Shown here piece by piece: positions 1 to 9,196 of a stretch of 64,000 bases of DNA (within the stretch, counting starts at the first letter, position 1; every line of letters starts with the position of its first letter). This DNA is from HGM04593 sp045634365 (GTDB lineage: Bacteria; Bacteroidota; Bacteroidia; Bacteroidales; Bacteroidaceae). Position numbers and translations under genes: made by a program. The notes below the pieces were generated by a model that made no database searches, was not told the DNA's origin, and saw nothing but the letters and a program-made list of their open reading frames with translations. The stretch lies in contig JAZRAC010000016.1 in the NCBI GenBank assembly GCA_045634365.1, forward strand, positions 62,001 to 126,000, read 5' to 3'.

Positions 1-671
1 TTGGTTATAAGCAGTTTGTAGCTGAATGCAAAAAGATAGCGCAAGGGATAGAACCTCACGGCCAATGTGGGGTGCCACGGAGTGTAGTACCAATAGACCG
101 CAAGGCGCACAAGAGTGTAGATTATTGCCTGTGCCGAAATTCCCCAATAGGAGTAGCCGTTCATTGCAAGCAGAATGCCGGCAATACCCGACACGAGCAG
201 GGCAAGCACAGCGGCAATGGAGCGTTGCTTCACTTTAAGTTCACGGAACAGATAGGCCGAGGCGGCAACGGCAAACCCGTTGAACACAAAGGCAAGGAAA
301 TTGAATCTTGCCAGCCACAGCAGCACCGGCTGATTGAAAAAGCCGGCTATGAGCGGAGCACCCGCATAGAGCAGTGCGTATATAACCAACGAGGTTATGA
401 TGCTGAACCAAAAGACGGCATTATAGTCGTCGTGCGCCACCTTCTTGCGATTGGCAATGGCGGCTACAAAGCCACTGTCCTGCAACGAGCTTGCAATGGC
501 ATTGAAAATGGCGAGCATACCCACGGGACCATAATCCTCGGGGCCCAAAAGACGGGCAAGATAGACCCCGAAAAAGACGCTGAGCAACTGGCACACGGCA
601 TTGCTCAACCCGCCCCAAAGGAAACTCTTTGCGACGGCGTTCTTCAATGTATCGGTGGCCTTGCTGCTCAT
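1..671 (-). CDS. MOP-superfamily polysaccharide flippase, N-terminal part (cut by window edge)
   Basis: The minus frame from the ATG at 671 is open to base 1, giving about 223 residues with no stop, so the C-terminal part lies outside the window. The start reads MSSKATDTLKNAVAKSF, followed by LLSVFFGVYLARLLGPEDYG. That glycine-rich start of a long hydrophobic protein is typical of Wzx/WzxC-like lipid-linked oligosaccharide flippases. Several further hydrophobic helices follow. The family moves undecaprenyl-linked glycan units across the inner membrane. The gene lies 24 bases downstream of metG on the same strand, so it is probably cotranscribed with it. The family is clear; the substrate is unknown. 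Confidence 0.82.
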   Translation of the reverse strand, partial: MSSKATDTLKNAVAKSFLWGGLSNAVCQLLSVFFGVYLARLLGPEDYGPVGMLAIFNAIASSLQDSGFVAAIANRKKVAHDDYNAVFWFSIITSLVIYALLYAGAPLIAGFFNQPVLLWLARFNFLAFVFNGFAVAASAYLFRELKVKQRSIAAVLALLVSGIAGILLAMNGYSYWGISAQAIIYTLVRLAVYWYYTPWHPTLAVRFYPLRYLFAFSYKLLIT

Positions 672-695
672 CGTGGATACTTTATCTGCGTGAAA

Positions 696-2735
696 TTATT
701 TAACCTCGCTGCCGGGCTTTGTGGCGGGGGTAACGGTGAGCAAAGAGAGCTTGCCCTCGTTGTCCTCGGCACTCAAAATCATTCCCTCACTCACAATTCC
801 GCGCATTGTGCGGGGAGCAAGATTGGCCACAAAGCACACCTGCTTGCCCACAAGCTCCTCGGGGTTGAAGTGCTTGGCAATACCCGAAAGGATGGTGCGT
901 GTTTCGAGGCCGTCGTCTATCTTGAACTGCAACAGTTTGTCGGCCTTGGGTACTTTGGTACATTCGAGCACCGTGCCCACGCGAATATCTACTTTGGTAA
1001 AATCGTCAAACGCAATTTCGGGGCGTATGGGGTTGGCCTTGTATGCTGCGGCGACGTTGGCTTTTTTAACCTCCTCCAATCTATCCAACTGTGCCTGAAT
1101 AGCGTCGTCCTCTATCTTTTCGAAGAGCAATCCAACCTCGCCAAGAGTGTGACCTTCGGGGAGCAACTCTATACTGCCGAGGCTCGACCACTCGCAGCCG
1201 TTCATCTGCAACATTTCGCGCAACTTCTTGCTGCTGAAAGGCATAAACGGCTCAAAGGCAATTGAGAGGTTGGCAACCAACTGCAACGACAGGTTGAGGA
1301 TTGTGGCCACGCGACCAAGGTCGCTCTTTGCCACCTTCCACGGCTCTGTTTCGGCAAGGTAGCGGTTACCTATGCGGGCAAGCTCCATTGCCTCCTTCTG
1401 TGCATCGCGGAATTTATATTGGTCGAGCAGATGTTCCACCTTGCCCTTAACATCGACAAATTCGGCAATAATGGCCTTGTCGTAGTCGGTAAATTCGCCT
1501 GCGGCGGGTACCTTTCCGTCGAAATATTTTTTTGTGAGCACAAGCGCACGGTTCACAAAGTTGCCATACACGGCAACAAGCTCGTTGTTGTTGCGTGCCT
1601 GAAAATCCTTCCAAGTGAAGTTATTATCCTTTGTTTCGGGGGCATTGGCTGTGAGCACGTAGCGCAATACATCCTGCTTGCCGGGAAAATCGACAAGATA
1701 CTCGTTGAGCCACACTGCCCAATTGCGCGAGGTTGAGATTTTATCATCTTCGAGGTTCAGGAATTCGTTGCCGGGCACATTGTCGGGCAGCACATAGCTG
1801 CCGTGTGCCTTTAACATTGTGGGGAATACAATGCAGTGGAACACAATATTGTCCTTGCCAATGAAGTGAACAAGGCGTGTATCCTCGCTCTTCCACCACT
1901 GCTCCCAACTGTCGGGCAACAGCTCTTTGGTGTTGCTTATGTAGCCGATGGGAGCGTCGAACCACACATAGAGTACTTTTCCCTCGGCCCCTTCCACGGG
2001 AACAGGAATACCCCAATTGAGGTCGCGGGTAACGGCGCGGGGTTTAAGGCCTGTGTCGAGCCAGCTTTTGCACTGCCCGTATACGTTGCTGCGCCACTCT
2101 TTGTGGTCGTTCAGAATCCACTGCTCCAACCAAGGCTGATAGGCGTCGAGGGGGAGGTACCAGTGGCTGGTCTTACGCTTCACGAGTTTGTTGCCCGAAT
2201 CGGCATTATAGGGGTTTATAAGTTCGTCGGGCGAGAGGGTGGCACCGCACTTCTCGCATTGGTCGCCGTAAGCATCGGCTGCGTGACAGCGGGGGCACTC
2301 GCCTCGTATGTTACGGTCGGTGAGGAATTGTTGCTCGCCCTCGTCGTAATATTGCTCGCTCTCCATTTCCACGAATTTACCCTCGTCGTAGAGCTTGCGG
2401 AAAAAGTCGGAGGCAAGCTCGCGGTGTGTCTGTGAGGTGGTGCGCGAATATACATCAAACGAGATTCCGAAGCCCTCGAATGACTCTTTTATTATGTTGT
2501 GATAGCGGTCGACCACATCCTGCGGAGTAATTCCCTCTTTCTTTGCACGGATGGTAACGGGAACGCCGTGCTCGTCGCTACCGCCGATAAAGAGGACCTC
2601 TTCGCCTTTCAGACGCAAATAACGTGTGTAAATGTCGGCAGGAACATAAACGCCGGCAAGGTGACCAATGTGTACAGGGCCGTTGGCATAGGGCAGGGCC
2701 GATGTAACAAGTGTTCTTTTGAATTTCTTTTCCAT
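696..2735 (-). CDS. metG: Methionyl-tRNA synthetase
   Basis: Class I aminoacyl-tRNA synthetase that charges tRNA-Met in the cytoplasm. The HIGH motif appears as HIGH within YANGPVHIGHLAG near residue 22. The zinc knuckle CPRCHAADAYGDQCEKCG lies near residue 145, and the KMSKS equivalent is KISTSRNWAVW near residue 335. The last 110 residues are the Trbp111/EMAP-like tRNA-binding domain (FTKVDIRVGTVLECTKVPKADK). The total of 679 residues is normal for the long MetG form. The start ATG at 2735 directly precedes EKKFKRTLVTSALPYANG. A promoter with TACTTTTG lies about 60 bases upstream. A flippase gene follows on the same strand. Confidence 0.98.
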   Translation of the reverse strand: MEKKFKRTLVTSALPYANGPVHIGHLAGVYVPADIYTRYLRLKGEEVLFIGGSDEHGVPVTIRAKKEGITPQDVVDRYHNIIKESFEGFGISFDVYSRTTSQTHRELASDFFRKLYDEGKFVEMESEQYYDEGEQQFLTDRNIRGECPRCHAADAYGDQCEKCGATLSPDELINPYNADSGNKLVKRKTSHWYLPLDAYQPWLEQWILNDHKEWRSNVYGQCKSWLDTGLKPRAVTRDLNWGIPVPVEGAEGKVLYVWFDAPIGYISNTKELLPDSWEQWWKSEDTRLVHFIGKDNIVFHCIVFPTMLKAHGSYVLPDNVPGNEFLNLEDDKISTSRNWAVWLNEYLVDFPGKQDVLRYVLTANAPETKDNNFTWKDFQARNNNELVAVYGNFVNRALVLTKKYFDGKVPAAGEFTDYDKAIIAEFVDVKGKVEHLLDQYKFRDAQKEAMELARIGNRYLAETEPWKVAKSDLGRVATILNLSLQLVANLSIAFEPFMPFSSKKLREMLQMNGCEWSSLGSIELLPEGHTLGEVGLLFEKIEDDAIQAQLDRLEEVKKANVAAAYKANPIRPEIAFDDFTKVDIRVGTVLECTKVPKADKLLQFKIDDGLETRTILSGIAKHFNPEELVGKQVCFVANLAPRTMRGIVSEGMILSAEDNEGKLSLLTVTPATKPGSEVK

Positions 2736-2793
2736 AGCTATTATATTTTGTTTTTCTGTTTCTACGCTTTGTGGGCAATTTGCCGATAACTTG

Positions 2794-2801
2794 CAAAAGT
2801 A
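2794..2801 (-). promoter_or_regulatory. -7 promoter element of metG
   Basis: Read on the minus strand these bases are TACTTTTG, a match to the Bacteroidota -7 consensus TAnnTTTG, about 60 bases before the metG start. The -33 element is not distinct. Confidence 0.55.
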
Positions 2802-2880
2802 ACTATTTTATTTCTATTTTAGAGCATAAATTTATTGTTTATATATAAATATACGCGAGAAAGCCATCCGGTGGCGGTAA

Positions 2881-2912
2881 TTTGCATAATTGAACAAAAA
2901 ACAATACATTTG
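2881..2912 (+). promoter_or_regulatory. Promoter of the acyltransferase gene
   Basis: TTTG at 2881-2884 and TACATTTG at 2905-2912 are separated by 20 bases. This is the canonical Bacteroidota -33/-7 arrangement. The acyltransferase start codon lies 30 bases downstream. It diverges from the metG promoter. Confidence 0.65.
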
Positions 2913-2942
2913 TAACAATGCAAGAAAAAAAACACGAGAAAA

Positions 2943-4115
2943 ATGCAAAAAACCACCCTTTCATCGGCACATTTTGCCGATACAAAGCCACACTATGAGC
3001 TACTCGACGGATTGCGCGGGGTTGCCGCCCTGCTTGTAGTTGTGTATCATATTTTCGAGGGGTTCGCCTTTGCCCAAGCGACCAACGGCGAGGGCGACGG
3101 AATTATTACCACGCTCAACCACGGACACATTGCGGTGGACTTCTTTTTTATCCTGTCGGGCTTTGTGATAAGCTACGCTTACGACGACCGTTGGGGCACT
3201 ATGAGCATAGGCAGTTTCTTCAAACGCCGCCTCATACGCCTGCACCCTATGGTTATAATGGGGGCGGTGATTGGCGTTGCGGCATTTGCCTTTGAAGGGT
3301 TTGAAAAATGGAACGGCACAGTAACACCCACAGGCTGGGTGTTGACAGCTTTTCTGTTCGCAATATTTATGGTTCCGGCACTGCCCGGGCTGCCATACGA
3401 GGTACGCGGCAACGGCGAAATGTTCCCGCTGAACGGCCCCGCGTGGTCGTTGTTCTTCGAATATATAGGCAATATTCTGTATGCGCTGTTCATACGCCGC
3501 CTGTCGACAAAGGCTCTTGCCGCGCTTGCTGCGCTGCTTGGCGTTGCCCACATTTGGTTCTTTGTGGGGGATGTTTCGGGGTACAATATGGTGGGAGTGG
3601 GCTGGACAATAGACAAAGTGAATTTTTGGGGCGGACTTGTGAGAATGCTCTTCCCGTTCACCGTGGGAATGTTGCTCGCACGCACCTGTAAGCCACGCAG
3701 GGTAAAGGGAGCTTTTTGGCTGTGCAGCATATTGTTGGTGGCTCTATTCTCGGTGCCCTACATTGCATCGGCGGGCAGTGTGAGCCTCAACAGCCTATAC
3801 GAGGTTGTGTGCATTGCAGCAATTTTCCCAATAGTTGTGTGGATGGGTGCCTGTGGTAATTGTGGCGATAATGTAACGGGGCGCATAAACAAATTCTTGG
3901 GCGATATTTCCTACCCTTTATACATTGTACACTACCCCATAATGTATATTTTCTACAAATGGCTCATCGGGAAACGCTGCTACACGTTAGGGGAAACGTG
4001 GGGCGTTTCAATCGCTGTTATTATTGTGAGCATACTGCTGGCATACGCTTGCCTTAAATTGTACGACGAACCGATGCGCCGCAGGCTGGCAAAAAAGTTT
4101 TTAGCCCCTAAATAA
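2943..4115 (+). CDS. Membrane acyltransferase, OafA/YrhL (acyltransferase 3) family
   Basis: 390 residues with about ten hydrophobic segments. The N-terminus reads YELLDGLRGVAALLVVVYHIFEG. The LRG...H pattern near residues 25-40 is the acyltransferase-3 hallmark; the histidine is the proposed catalytic residue. HIAVDFFFILSGFVISYAY follows and is also characteristic. Such proteins transfer acetyl or other acyl groups to glycans (O-antigen, peptidoglycan, exopolysaccharide) from the inner membrane. The acceptor cannot be told from the sequence. The gene is transcribed alone from its own promoter, divergent from metG. Confidence 0.9.
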   Translation: MQKTTLSSAHFADTKPHYELLDGLRGVAALLVVVYHIFEGFAFAQATNGEGDGIITTLNHGHIAVDFFFILSGFVISYAYDDRWGTMSIGSFFKRRLIRLHPMVIMGAVIGVAAFAFEGFEKWNGTVTPTGWVLTAFLFAIFMVPALPGLPYEVRGNGEMFPLNGPAWSLFFEYIGNILYALFIRRLSTKALAALAALLGVAHIWFFVGDVSGYNMVGVGWTIDKVNFWGGLVRMLFPFTVGMLLARTCKPRRVKGAFWLCSILLVALFSVPYIASAGSVSLNSLYEVVCIAAIFPIVVWMGACGNCGDNVTGRINKFLGDISYPLYIVHYPIMYIFYKWLIGKRCYTLGETWGVSIAVIIVSILLAYACLKLYDEPMRRRLAKKFLAPK

Positions 4116-4146
4116 ATAAAGCGGTGCTACATTGCAGAAAATTCAC

Positions 4147-4154
4147 TATCTTCG
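4147..4154 (+). promoter_or_regulatory. -7 element TATCTTCG before dapB
   Basis: TATCTTCG followed by C lies 27 bases before the dapB start. The same nine-base TATCTTCGC core precedes the spore-maturation-like gene, ruvB and mutS in this window. Confidence 0.5.
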
Positions 4155-4181
4155 CGCAGTTAAACGAAATAAATACAATAT

Positions 4182-4937
4182 ATGAAAGTTGCACTTATAG
4201 GATATGGCAAAATGGGAAAGACCATCGAGAAGATTGCCATTGAGAGAGGACACGAAATTGTTTCCATCATAGATATTGACAACCGCGAGGATTTTGGCAG
4301 CGAGGCGTTCCGCTCGGCCGATGTTGCAATAGAGTTCACCGCACCCTCCGTGGCTTTTGACAACTGCAAGCAGGCAATGGCGGCCGGTGTTAAGGTGGTG
4401 AGCGGCAGCACAGGCTGGTACCAGCAGCACGAGGCGGAAATGCGTGAATTGTGCGAGAAGGAAGGAAAGACACTCTTCTGGTCGAGCAATTTCAGTTTGG
4501 GCGTGGCTGTATTTTCGGCAGTGAACCGCTACCTTGCGAAGATTATGAACCGCTTTCCCAATTACAGCGTTCAGATGGAGGAGACGCACCACATTCACAA
4601 GCTCGATGCACCCAGCGGCACCGCAATCACCCTCGCCGAGGGTATTCTCGAAAATCTCGACCGCAAGAGCCAATGGATTATGGGCGACCTTACCAACCCC
4701 GACGGCACCGTTACCCCGGGAGCGCAGCCCCAAGGGAATGAGCTTAAAATAGATGCGATACGCCGCGACGAGGTTCCCGGCATACACACTATAAACTACG
4801 ATTCGGAGGCCGACAGCATTACCATCACTCACGATGCAAAAAATCGCAGCGGCTTTGCGCTTGGCGCGGTTATTGCAGCCGAGTATGTGAACGAGCACAA
4901 AGGCCTGTTGGGAATGAGCAATCTGTTCGACTTTTAA
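4182..4937 (+). CDS. dapB: 4-hydroxy-tetrahydrodipicolinate reductase
   Basis: Reduces 4-hydroxy-tetrahydrodipicolinate with NAD(P)H in the diaminopimelate/lysine pathway, supplying peptidoglycan precursors. The 251 residues show the Rossmann start VALIGYGKMGKTIEKIA, the motif EFTAPS, and the catalytic segment EETHHIHKLDAPSGTA near residues 135-150 (His-His...Lys). The length matches the shorter Bacteroidota form. It leads the dapB-lepB-wbqC cluster, an arrangement common in Bacteroidales. Confidence 0.97.
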   Translation: MKVALIGYGKMGKTIEKIAIERGHEIVSIIDIDNREDFGSEAFRSADVAIEFTAPSVAFDNCKQAMAAGVKVVSGSTGWYQQHEAEMRELCEKEGKTLFWSSNFSLGVAVFSAVNRYLAKIMNRFPNYSVQMEETHHIHKLDAPSGTAITLAEGILENLDRKSQWIMGDLTNPDGTVTPGAQPQGNELKIDAIRRDEVPGIHTINYDSEADSITITHDAKNRSGFALGAVIAAEYVNEHKGLLGMSNLFDF

Positions 4938-4993
4938 AAATCCCTCAATCATTTGCATAAAAAACTTTTTATAGATTCTTAAAGCATCGCAAA

Positions 4994-6415
4994 ATGAGAA
5001 AGCCAACCAAAAAGGATTATCTGCGCCTTGTGGTAACCCTCACACTATATATACTGTTCCTTGTATGGGTAAAAAGTTGGATAGGGATAATTGTAATCCC
5101 GTTCATAATAGACAACTATATAACCCGTTTAATTCCGTGGGGATGGTGGAAAAAGAGCAATAATCCTGCCGTGCGCACTGTGATGAGCTGGGTGGATGCA
5201 ATAGTATTCGCACTTGTGGCCGTGTACTTTGTGAACCTCTTTTTCTTCCAGAATTATGTAATACCATCGTCGTCGTTGGAAAAATCGCTGTTGGTGGGCG
5301 ACTATCTTTTTGTGAGCAAAATGAACTACGGCCCGCGTAAGCCGCAAACGCCGTTGAGTATGCCGCTCACACAGCACACTATGCCCGTGACAGGCACAAA
5401 AAGTTACCTCGACTGCATACAGTGGGAGTATGAGCGTGTGAGCGGATGGCAGAATATAGAGCGTGGTGACATTGTGGTGTTCAACTACCCTGCCGGCGAC
5501 ACTGCCACCACCAACCCCCAAATAATAGATTATTACAGCGACTGCTACTATATTGGGGAGCAATTGTACCCCCACAAGCCCATTATGGACAGCCTCACCA
5601 CCGAGCGACAAAGAGCCGTTTACGACCTCTACTATGCTGCCGGAAGCAAATACATAGAGCAGCACCCCGAACAGTTTGGCGAAAAGCTGTGGCGCCCTGT
5701 GGACCGTCGCGAGAATTATGTGAAACGCTGTGTGGGACTCCCGGGCGAGACACTCGAAATTAAGGACAAAGAGATTTACATCGACGGAGAGAAGAGCACT
5801 GCCCCCGAAAATGTACAATACAACTATTGGGTGACATTCAAGACTCCGATGACCGAGCGCATACGCCGCAGGCTCGACATAAGCAAAGACGACCTTCAAC
5901 GCTACTACAACGGCCGCTATCTGTTACCCCTCACTCCAAAAGCCCACAAAAAACTATCATCCTACACTACCCTTGTGAGTTCCATCGAGCCGGTGAAGAA
6001 CGAGGAGACACACGGCATATACCCGCTCAACGGATACACCGGCTGGACAGTGGACAACTACGGCCCTGTGTGGATTCCCAAGCGTGGCGACAGCATAAGG
6101 CTCACACTCGAAAATCTGCCTGTGTATGAACGCCCGATTGCCGTTTACGAGGGCAACAGCCTGCAAGTGAAGGATGGCAAGATTTTCATCAACGGCGAGG
6201 AGAGCGACAGCTACACATTTAAGATGGACTACTATTGGATGATGGGCGACAACCGCCACAATAGTGCCGACTCGCGCTGCTGGGGATTCGTGCCCGAGGA
6301 CCACATTGTGGGCAAGCCCATACTCATTTGGCTCTCGCTCGACAAGGATCGCGGCTGGTTCGACGGCAAAATACGCTGGAACCGCCTTTTCCGCTTCGTC
6401 GACAGCTATAAATAA
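4994..6415 (+). CDS. lepB: Signal peptidase I, long Bacteroidota form
   Basis: Inner-membrane serine protease that removes signal peptides from Sec-exported proteins. It is 473 residues, much longer than the E. coli enzyme (about 324), because a large insert separates the conserved boxes. N-terminal membrane segments precede the nucleophile motif IPSSSLEKSLLVGDYLFVSK (Ser94 by count). The general-base lysine lies in RENYVKRCVGLPGE near residue 246. The C-terminal box is MMGDNRHNSADSRCWGFVP. The gene starts 56 bases after dapB and is followed after 6 bases by wbqC, so the three are probably one operon. Confidence 0.95.
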   Translation: MRKPTKKDYLRLVVTLTLYILFLVWVKSWIGIIVIPFIIDNYITRLIPWGWWKKSNNPAVRTVMSWVDAIVFALVAVYFVNLFFFQNYVIPSSSLEKSLLVGDYLFVSKMNYGPRKPQTPLSMPLTQHTMPVTGTKSYLDCIQWEYERVSGWQNIERGDIVVFNYPAGDTATTNPQIIDYYSDCYYIGEQLYPHKPIMDSLTTERQRAVYDLYYAAGSKYIEQHPEQFGEKLWRPVDRRENYVKRCVGLPGETLEIKDKEIYIDGEKSTAPENVQYNYWVTFKTPMTERIRRRLDISKDDLQRYYNGRYLLPLTPKAHKKLSSYTTLVSSIEPVKNEETHGIYPLNGYTGWTVDNYGPVWIPKRGDSIRLTLENLPVYERPIAVYEGNSLQVKDGKIFINGEESDSYTFKMDYYWMMGDNRHNSADSRCWGFVPEDHIVGKPILIWLSLDKDRGWFDGKIRWNRLFRFVDSYK

Positions 6416-6421
6416 CCCACG

Positions 6422-7027
6422 ATGAATATACTCTCGCACCCGCTCTATCTGGCACCTGTGCCATTGTATGCCCGCCTGTATGCTGCCGATGGAATTATTA
6501 TCGACGGCGATGCACCGTTTGTGAAGCAGACCTTTCGCAACCGCGCAATAATCGCCACCGAAAATGGCACGCAGACACTCACAATACCCATTGTGCACAA
6601 TGGCAACCAAGCGATGCGCGATATTCGGATAAGCGAGCACGGCAACTGGCGACACCTGCATTGGAACGCCATTGTGAGTGCCTATCGCAAAAGCCCCTTC
6701 TTCGACTATTATGCCGACGATTTTGCCCGCTTCTACCAAGAGCGCGACGGTTTTTTAATGGACTTTAATTTGCGGCTCCACGCTGTTGTGTGCGACCTTC
6801 TGGGGCTCGACCGCAAATTGATTCTCACAGCCGAGGCGGGAGAGATTGAAGACCTGCGCCACATTGCCGAACCAAAAGCCCTTGCCTCGCTCACCGGTTG
6901 CGCCCCCGAGCCCTATTATCAGGTGTTTGCCACGCGCCACGGCTTTATTCCCAACATAAGCATCATCGACCTGCTCTTTAATATGGGCCCCGAGGCACTT
7001 ATCACACTGCGCGACTGTTGCCGATAG
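6422..7027 (+). CDS. WbqC family protein
   Basis: 201 residues beginning ILSHPLYLAPVPLYARLYAADG. The family hallmarks are FRNRAIIATENGTQTLTIPI near residues 38-57 and HLHWNAIVSAYRKSPFF near residues 79-95. WbqC proteins are found in polysaccharide and aminotransferase contexts, but their biochemical role is not settled. In Bacteroidales the gene usually follows lepB, as here. The last 47 bases, including the TAG stop, are duplicated exactly 5.2 kb downstream. This gene's 3' end is therefore the apparent integration site of the AT-rich island, and the reading frame is left intact. Confidence 0.88.
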   Translation: MNILSHPLYLAPVPLYARLYAADGIIIDGDAPFVKQTFRNRAIIATENGTQTLTIPIVHNGNQAMRDIRISEHGNWRHLHWNAIVSAYRKSPFFDYYADDFARFYQERDGFLMDFNLRLHAVVCDLLGLDRKLILTAEAGEIEDLRHIAEPKALASLTGCAPEPYYQVFATRHGFIPNISIIDLLFNMGPEALITLRDCCR

Positions 7028-7029
7028 TT
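6981..7029 (+). repeat. Left copy of the 49-bp direct repeat (attachment-site candidate)
   Basis: Covers the last 47 bases of wbqC plus two bases. It is identical to 12156-12204 over all 49 positions and differs immediately on both sides. It encodes the wbqC C-terminus MGPEALITLRDCCR and the stop. Confidence 0.95.
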
Positions 7030-7203
7030 TGCGGTGATAATATTCCCTATACCTTGTAGAAACAATACTGTAATAACGTTACAAAAGAAAAATCTAGACA
7101 CAAACTACTAAAATATATGTATAGAAATTATACGTTATGTAATTTTTATTATTTTTACACCGCTATAAATATTTAAAATTAGGACGAATTAGCTTTTATT
7201 AAA
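7028..7203 (+). promoter_or_regulatory. AT-rich leader of the island operon
   Basis: 176 bases between wbqC and the first island gene. The sequence is almost pure A and T with short TATA-like runs. I do not find a clear TAnnTTTG element, so the promoter position is undecided. No terminator hairpin is obvious, so read-through from wbqC is possible. Confidence 0.35.
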
Positions 7204-8244
7204 ATGAAAAAAGTTTTATTTTTTTACTTTATGAGTATTCTTTTTACACTTTCATGTATTAATGAAGAAAATAAGTTTTATACATATAATAATAAAAGTA
7301 TAGAGGAGATTAGCAGTTTGGCAAATAATGCAGGCCTGCCTTTCTGCATAGTACTTATAGACTCAACACATTTCACCGTAAACGAATATCTTAAAATGAT
7401 AAAAACACATACAAAATCACCCCATAGTATTTTATATAATTTTATAAATATATACAACAGCGACAACAAATGGTACTCAAAGTTATTATCCCCACACATT
7501 TATCCTGTTACTTGTGTATTCAACACAAATAAACAACTGATAGAATTAGTGCCTGGAAGTTCGATAGAAAGTTTCTTTTATATTGATAAAGCAATTCTTT
7601 CAGAAGAAACCTCTTCTGAGTTTCACTATAATCAAAATTATGAAAAAGATAAAAATGATATCATAAATATGGTTAACAATGCTATAATATTAAAATCAAA
7701 AATATATACTGACAAAGATGCAGATATTTGTATAGACTCATTACTTGCAAAAAGGAATCACCCATATCTCTTATATTTAAAATTAGAAAATCAAATACAT
7801 TTTAATAAAACTATAGAAGCAAGAAAAACTGCTAAGGAACTTCTTGGATTTGATTCTGCGTCAGATCTATTTTACTATTATGATGAATTACTAACAGCAA
7901 ACAAGGTTCTTAATCCTATGTATCATAACTCTGCACCAAAGATTTCCTCATCAACAAATATAATAAATCTGCCCAATTGCATAATAGACCACACATACAA
8001 TGTGGATATTGAAATATTTAACAACGGAGGACATCCTCTTAAAATTTCAGATATATTAACGAGCTGTAGCTGTGTAAAGATAGATAGTTCAAAAAAGAAC
8101 ATTATAGACCCTGGAAAATCAATAATATTAAATTTTGATTTCACACCAGAAAATAAAGGCAGTGTTTATAGAGAGGTGCACATTGCATCTAACTCTTTAG
8201 ATACACCAATATATACAATAACAATAAATGCAAATGTCAAATAA
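7204..8244 (+). CDS. Lipoprotein with thioredoxin-like N-terminal part and DUF1573-type C-terminal domain
   Basis: 346 residues. Signal peptide with lipobox LFTLSC, so lipidation at Cys18 is expected. Residues 35-115 (GLPFCIVLIDSTHFTV ... YPVTCVFNTNKQLIELVPG) have the strand pattern of a thioredoxin-like fold but lack CxxC. The last 90 residues carry the DUF1573 pattern: a CSCV segment, then PGKSIILNFDFTPENKG and IASNSLDTPIYTITINA, resembling an immunoglobulin-like/ASH domain. Comparable Bacteroidales lipoproteins occur in clusters with O-antigen-ligase-like genes, as here. No function is established. It is the first gene of the island operon. Confidence 0.72.
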   Translation: MKKVLFFYFMSILFTLSCINEENKFYTYNNKSIEEISSLANNAGLPFCIVLIDSTHFTVNEYLKMIKTHTKSPHSILYNFINIYNSDNKWYSKLLSPHIYPVTCVFNTNKQLIELVPGSSIESFFYIDKAILSEETSSEFHYNQNYEKDKNDIINMVNNAIILKSKIYTDKDADICIDSLLAKRNHPYLLYLKLENQIHFNKTIEARKTAKELLGFDSASDLFYYYDELLTANKVLNPMYHNSAPKISSSTNIINLPNCIIDHTYNVDIEIFNNGGHPLKISDILTSCSCVKIDSSKKNIIDPGKSIILNFDFTPENKGSVYREVHIASNSLDTPIYTITINANVK

Positions 8245-8248
8245 CTTT

Positions 8249-9196
8249 ATGAAAATCAAAATTTTAACATTTTTTTCAAGTCTTTCGATAATTATTTTTT
8301 GCTATTGCAGTAGTGATTTCGATGAATTTAACAGATTTAGACAAATAGAGTACAAAGAAAATTGGCCGGAAGCTTCAAAACAATTGGGACAAGGAGTTGC
8401 AAAAGAATTAAATATTACAGTTAGAAACTTACACAAACAAGGGGTTGATTATTCAAATGCCAACGAGTCGTTAGAATTTAAAGAAAATTTTTATAATGAC
8501 TTTTACAATGCGAACCCAAATCTTTGCAAAACAAAAGGCTCTATCTATGAATACAATATAAGCCCAAAAGAATTTGTAGAACAAGTCAAAAATTTAACAA
8601 AAATTCAAATTGAATTCTTAAATAGAATTATTGACGAATGCAGTGCTACAACATCTATTGAAGAATACTACAATGTTTTATTGAAAATAAATGAAGACAT
8701 ATATGAAGTCGTACCACAAATACAACAGGAAAGATTATTTAATGTAACATCAGTGCTATACTACGGCATGAAAGAGATTCAATATCTAGAAAGTCAAGGT
8801 TTAATGATACATTCCTCTCGTACAGCTACACAACACATATTGATAAAAACAAGAAGTGAATCTAACGAAAACGTAGGTGAATTATGTCATAAAGTTTTAG
8901 CTACATCAATGTTAGTAGCAATAGCGACCCCTATACCTGGCGATGAAGTTATAGTTCTTGGGGCTGTCACAGCTGTTGCAACAGGATATATGGTATACAC
9001 AGCCGGCGTGATGCTATATGAATATCTTGTATGCAAAAAATTTGATAAGACCGCAGATGAAAACTACAAATACTGTCAGCAAGAATTTGAATCTTGTTAT
9101 TCTGAAATCATTGATGGTTGTTCTATTTGCTTACAATTCTGTTTAACACAAGGTTATTGGCCACCATATTCAACACATAAGTGCAAAAAACAATGA
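8249..9196 (+). CDS. Hypothetical cysteine-rich lipoprotein
   Basis: I do not recognise the family. The start MKIKILTFFSSLSIIIF was chosen because it gives a clean signal peptide and lies 4 bases after the previous stop. An upstream in-frame ATG would add seven polar residues. A lipobox-like IFCYC lies near residues 18-22. The central part is charged and helical. Residues about 215-265 hold two hydrophobic, Gly/Ala-rich stretches (VLATSMLVAIATPIPG and VLGAVTAVATGYMVYTAG). The last 42 residues contain six cysteines and end in GYWPPYSTHKCKKQ. The stop overlaps the next start (ATGA). Its exposed, membrane-active look suggests an effector or surface component, but that is inference. Confidence 0.65.
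   Translation: MKIKILTFFSSLSIIIFCYCSSDFDEFNRFRQIEYKENWPEASKQLGQGVAKELNITVRNLHKQGVDYSNANESLEFKENFYNDFYNANPNLCKTKGSIYEYNISPKEFVEQVKNLTKIQIEFLNRIIDECSATTSIEEYYNVLLKINEDIYEVVPQIQQERLFNVTSVLYYGMKEIQYLESQGLMIHSSRTATQHILIKTRSESNENVGELCHKVLATSMLVAIATPIPGDEVIVLGAVTAVATGYMVYTAGVMLYEYLVCKKFDKTADENYKYCQQEFESCYSEIIDGCSICLQFCLTQGYWPPYSTHKCKKQ

Noticed and set aside
72..1265. Long plus-strand open frame opposite the flippase and metG
   Set aside because: It lies antisense to clearly conserved genes; its composition (His, Gly, Cys-rich) is that of a reverse-frame shadow and it has no family resemblance.
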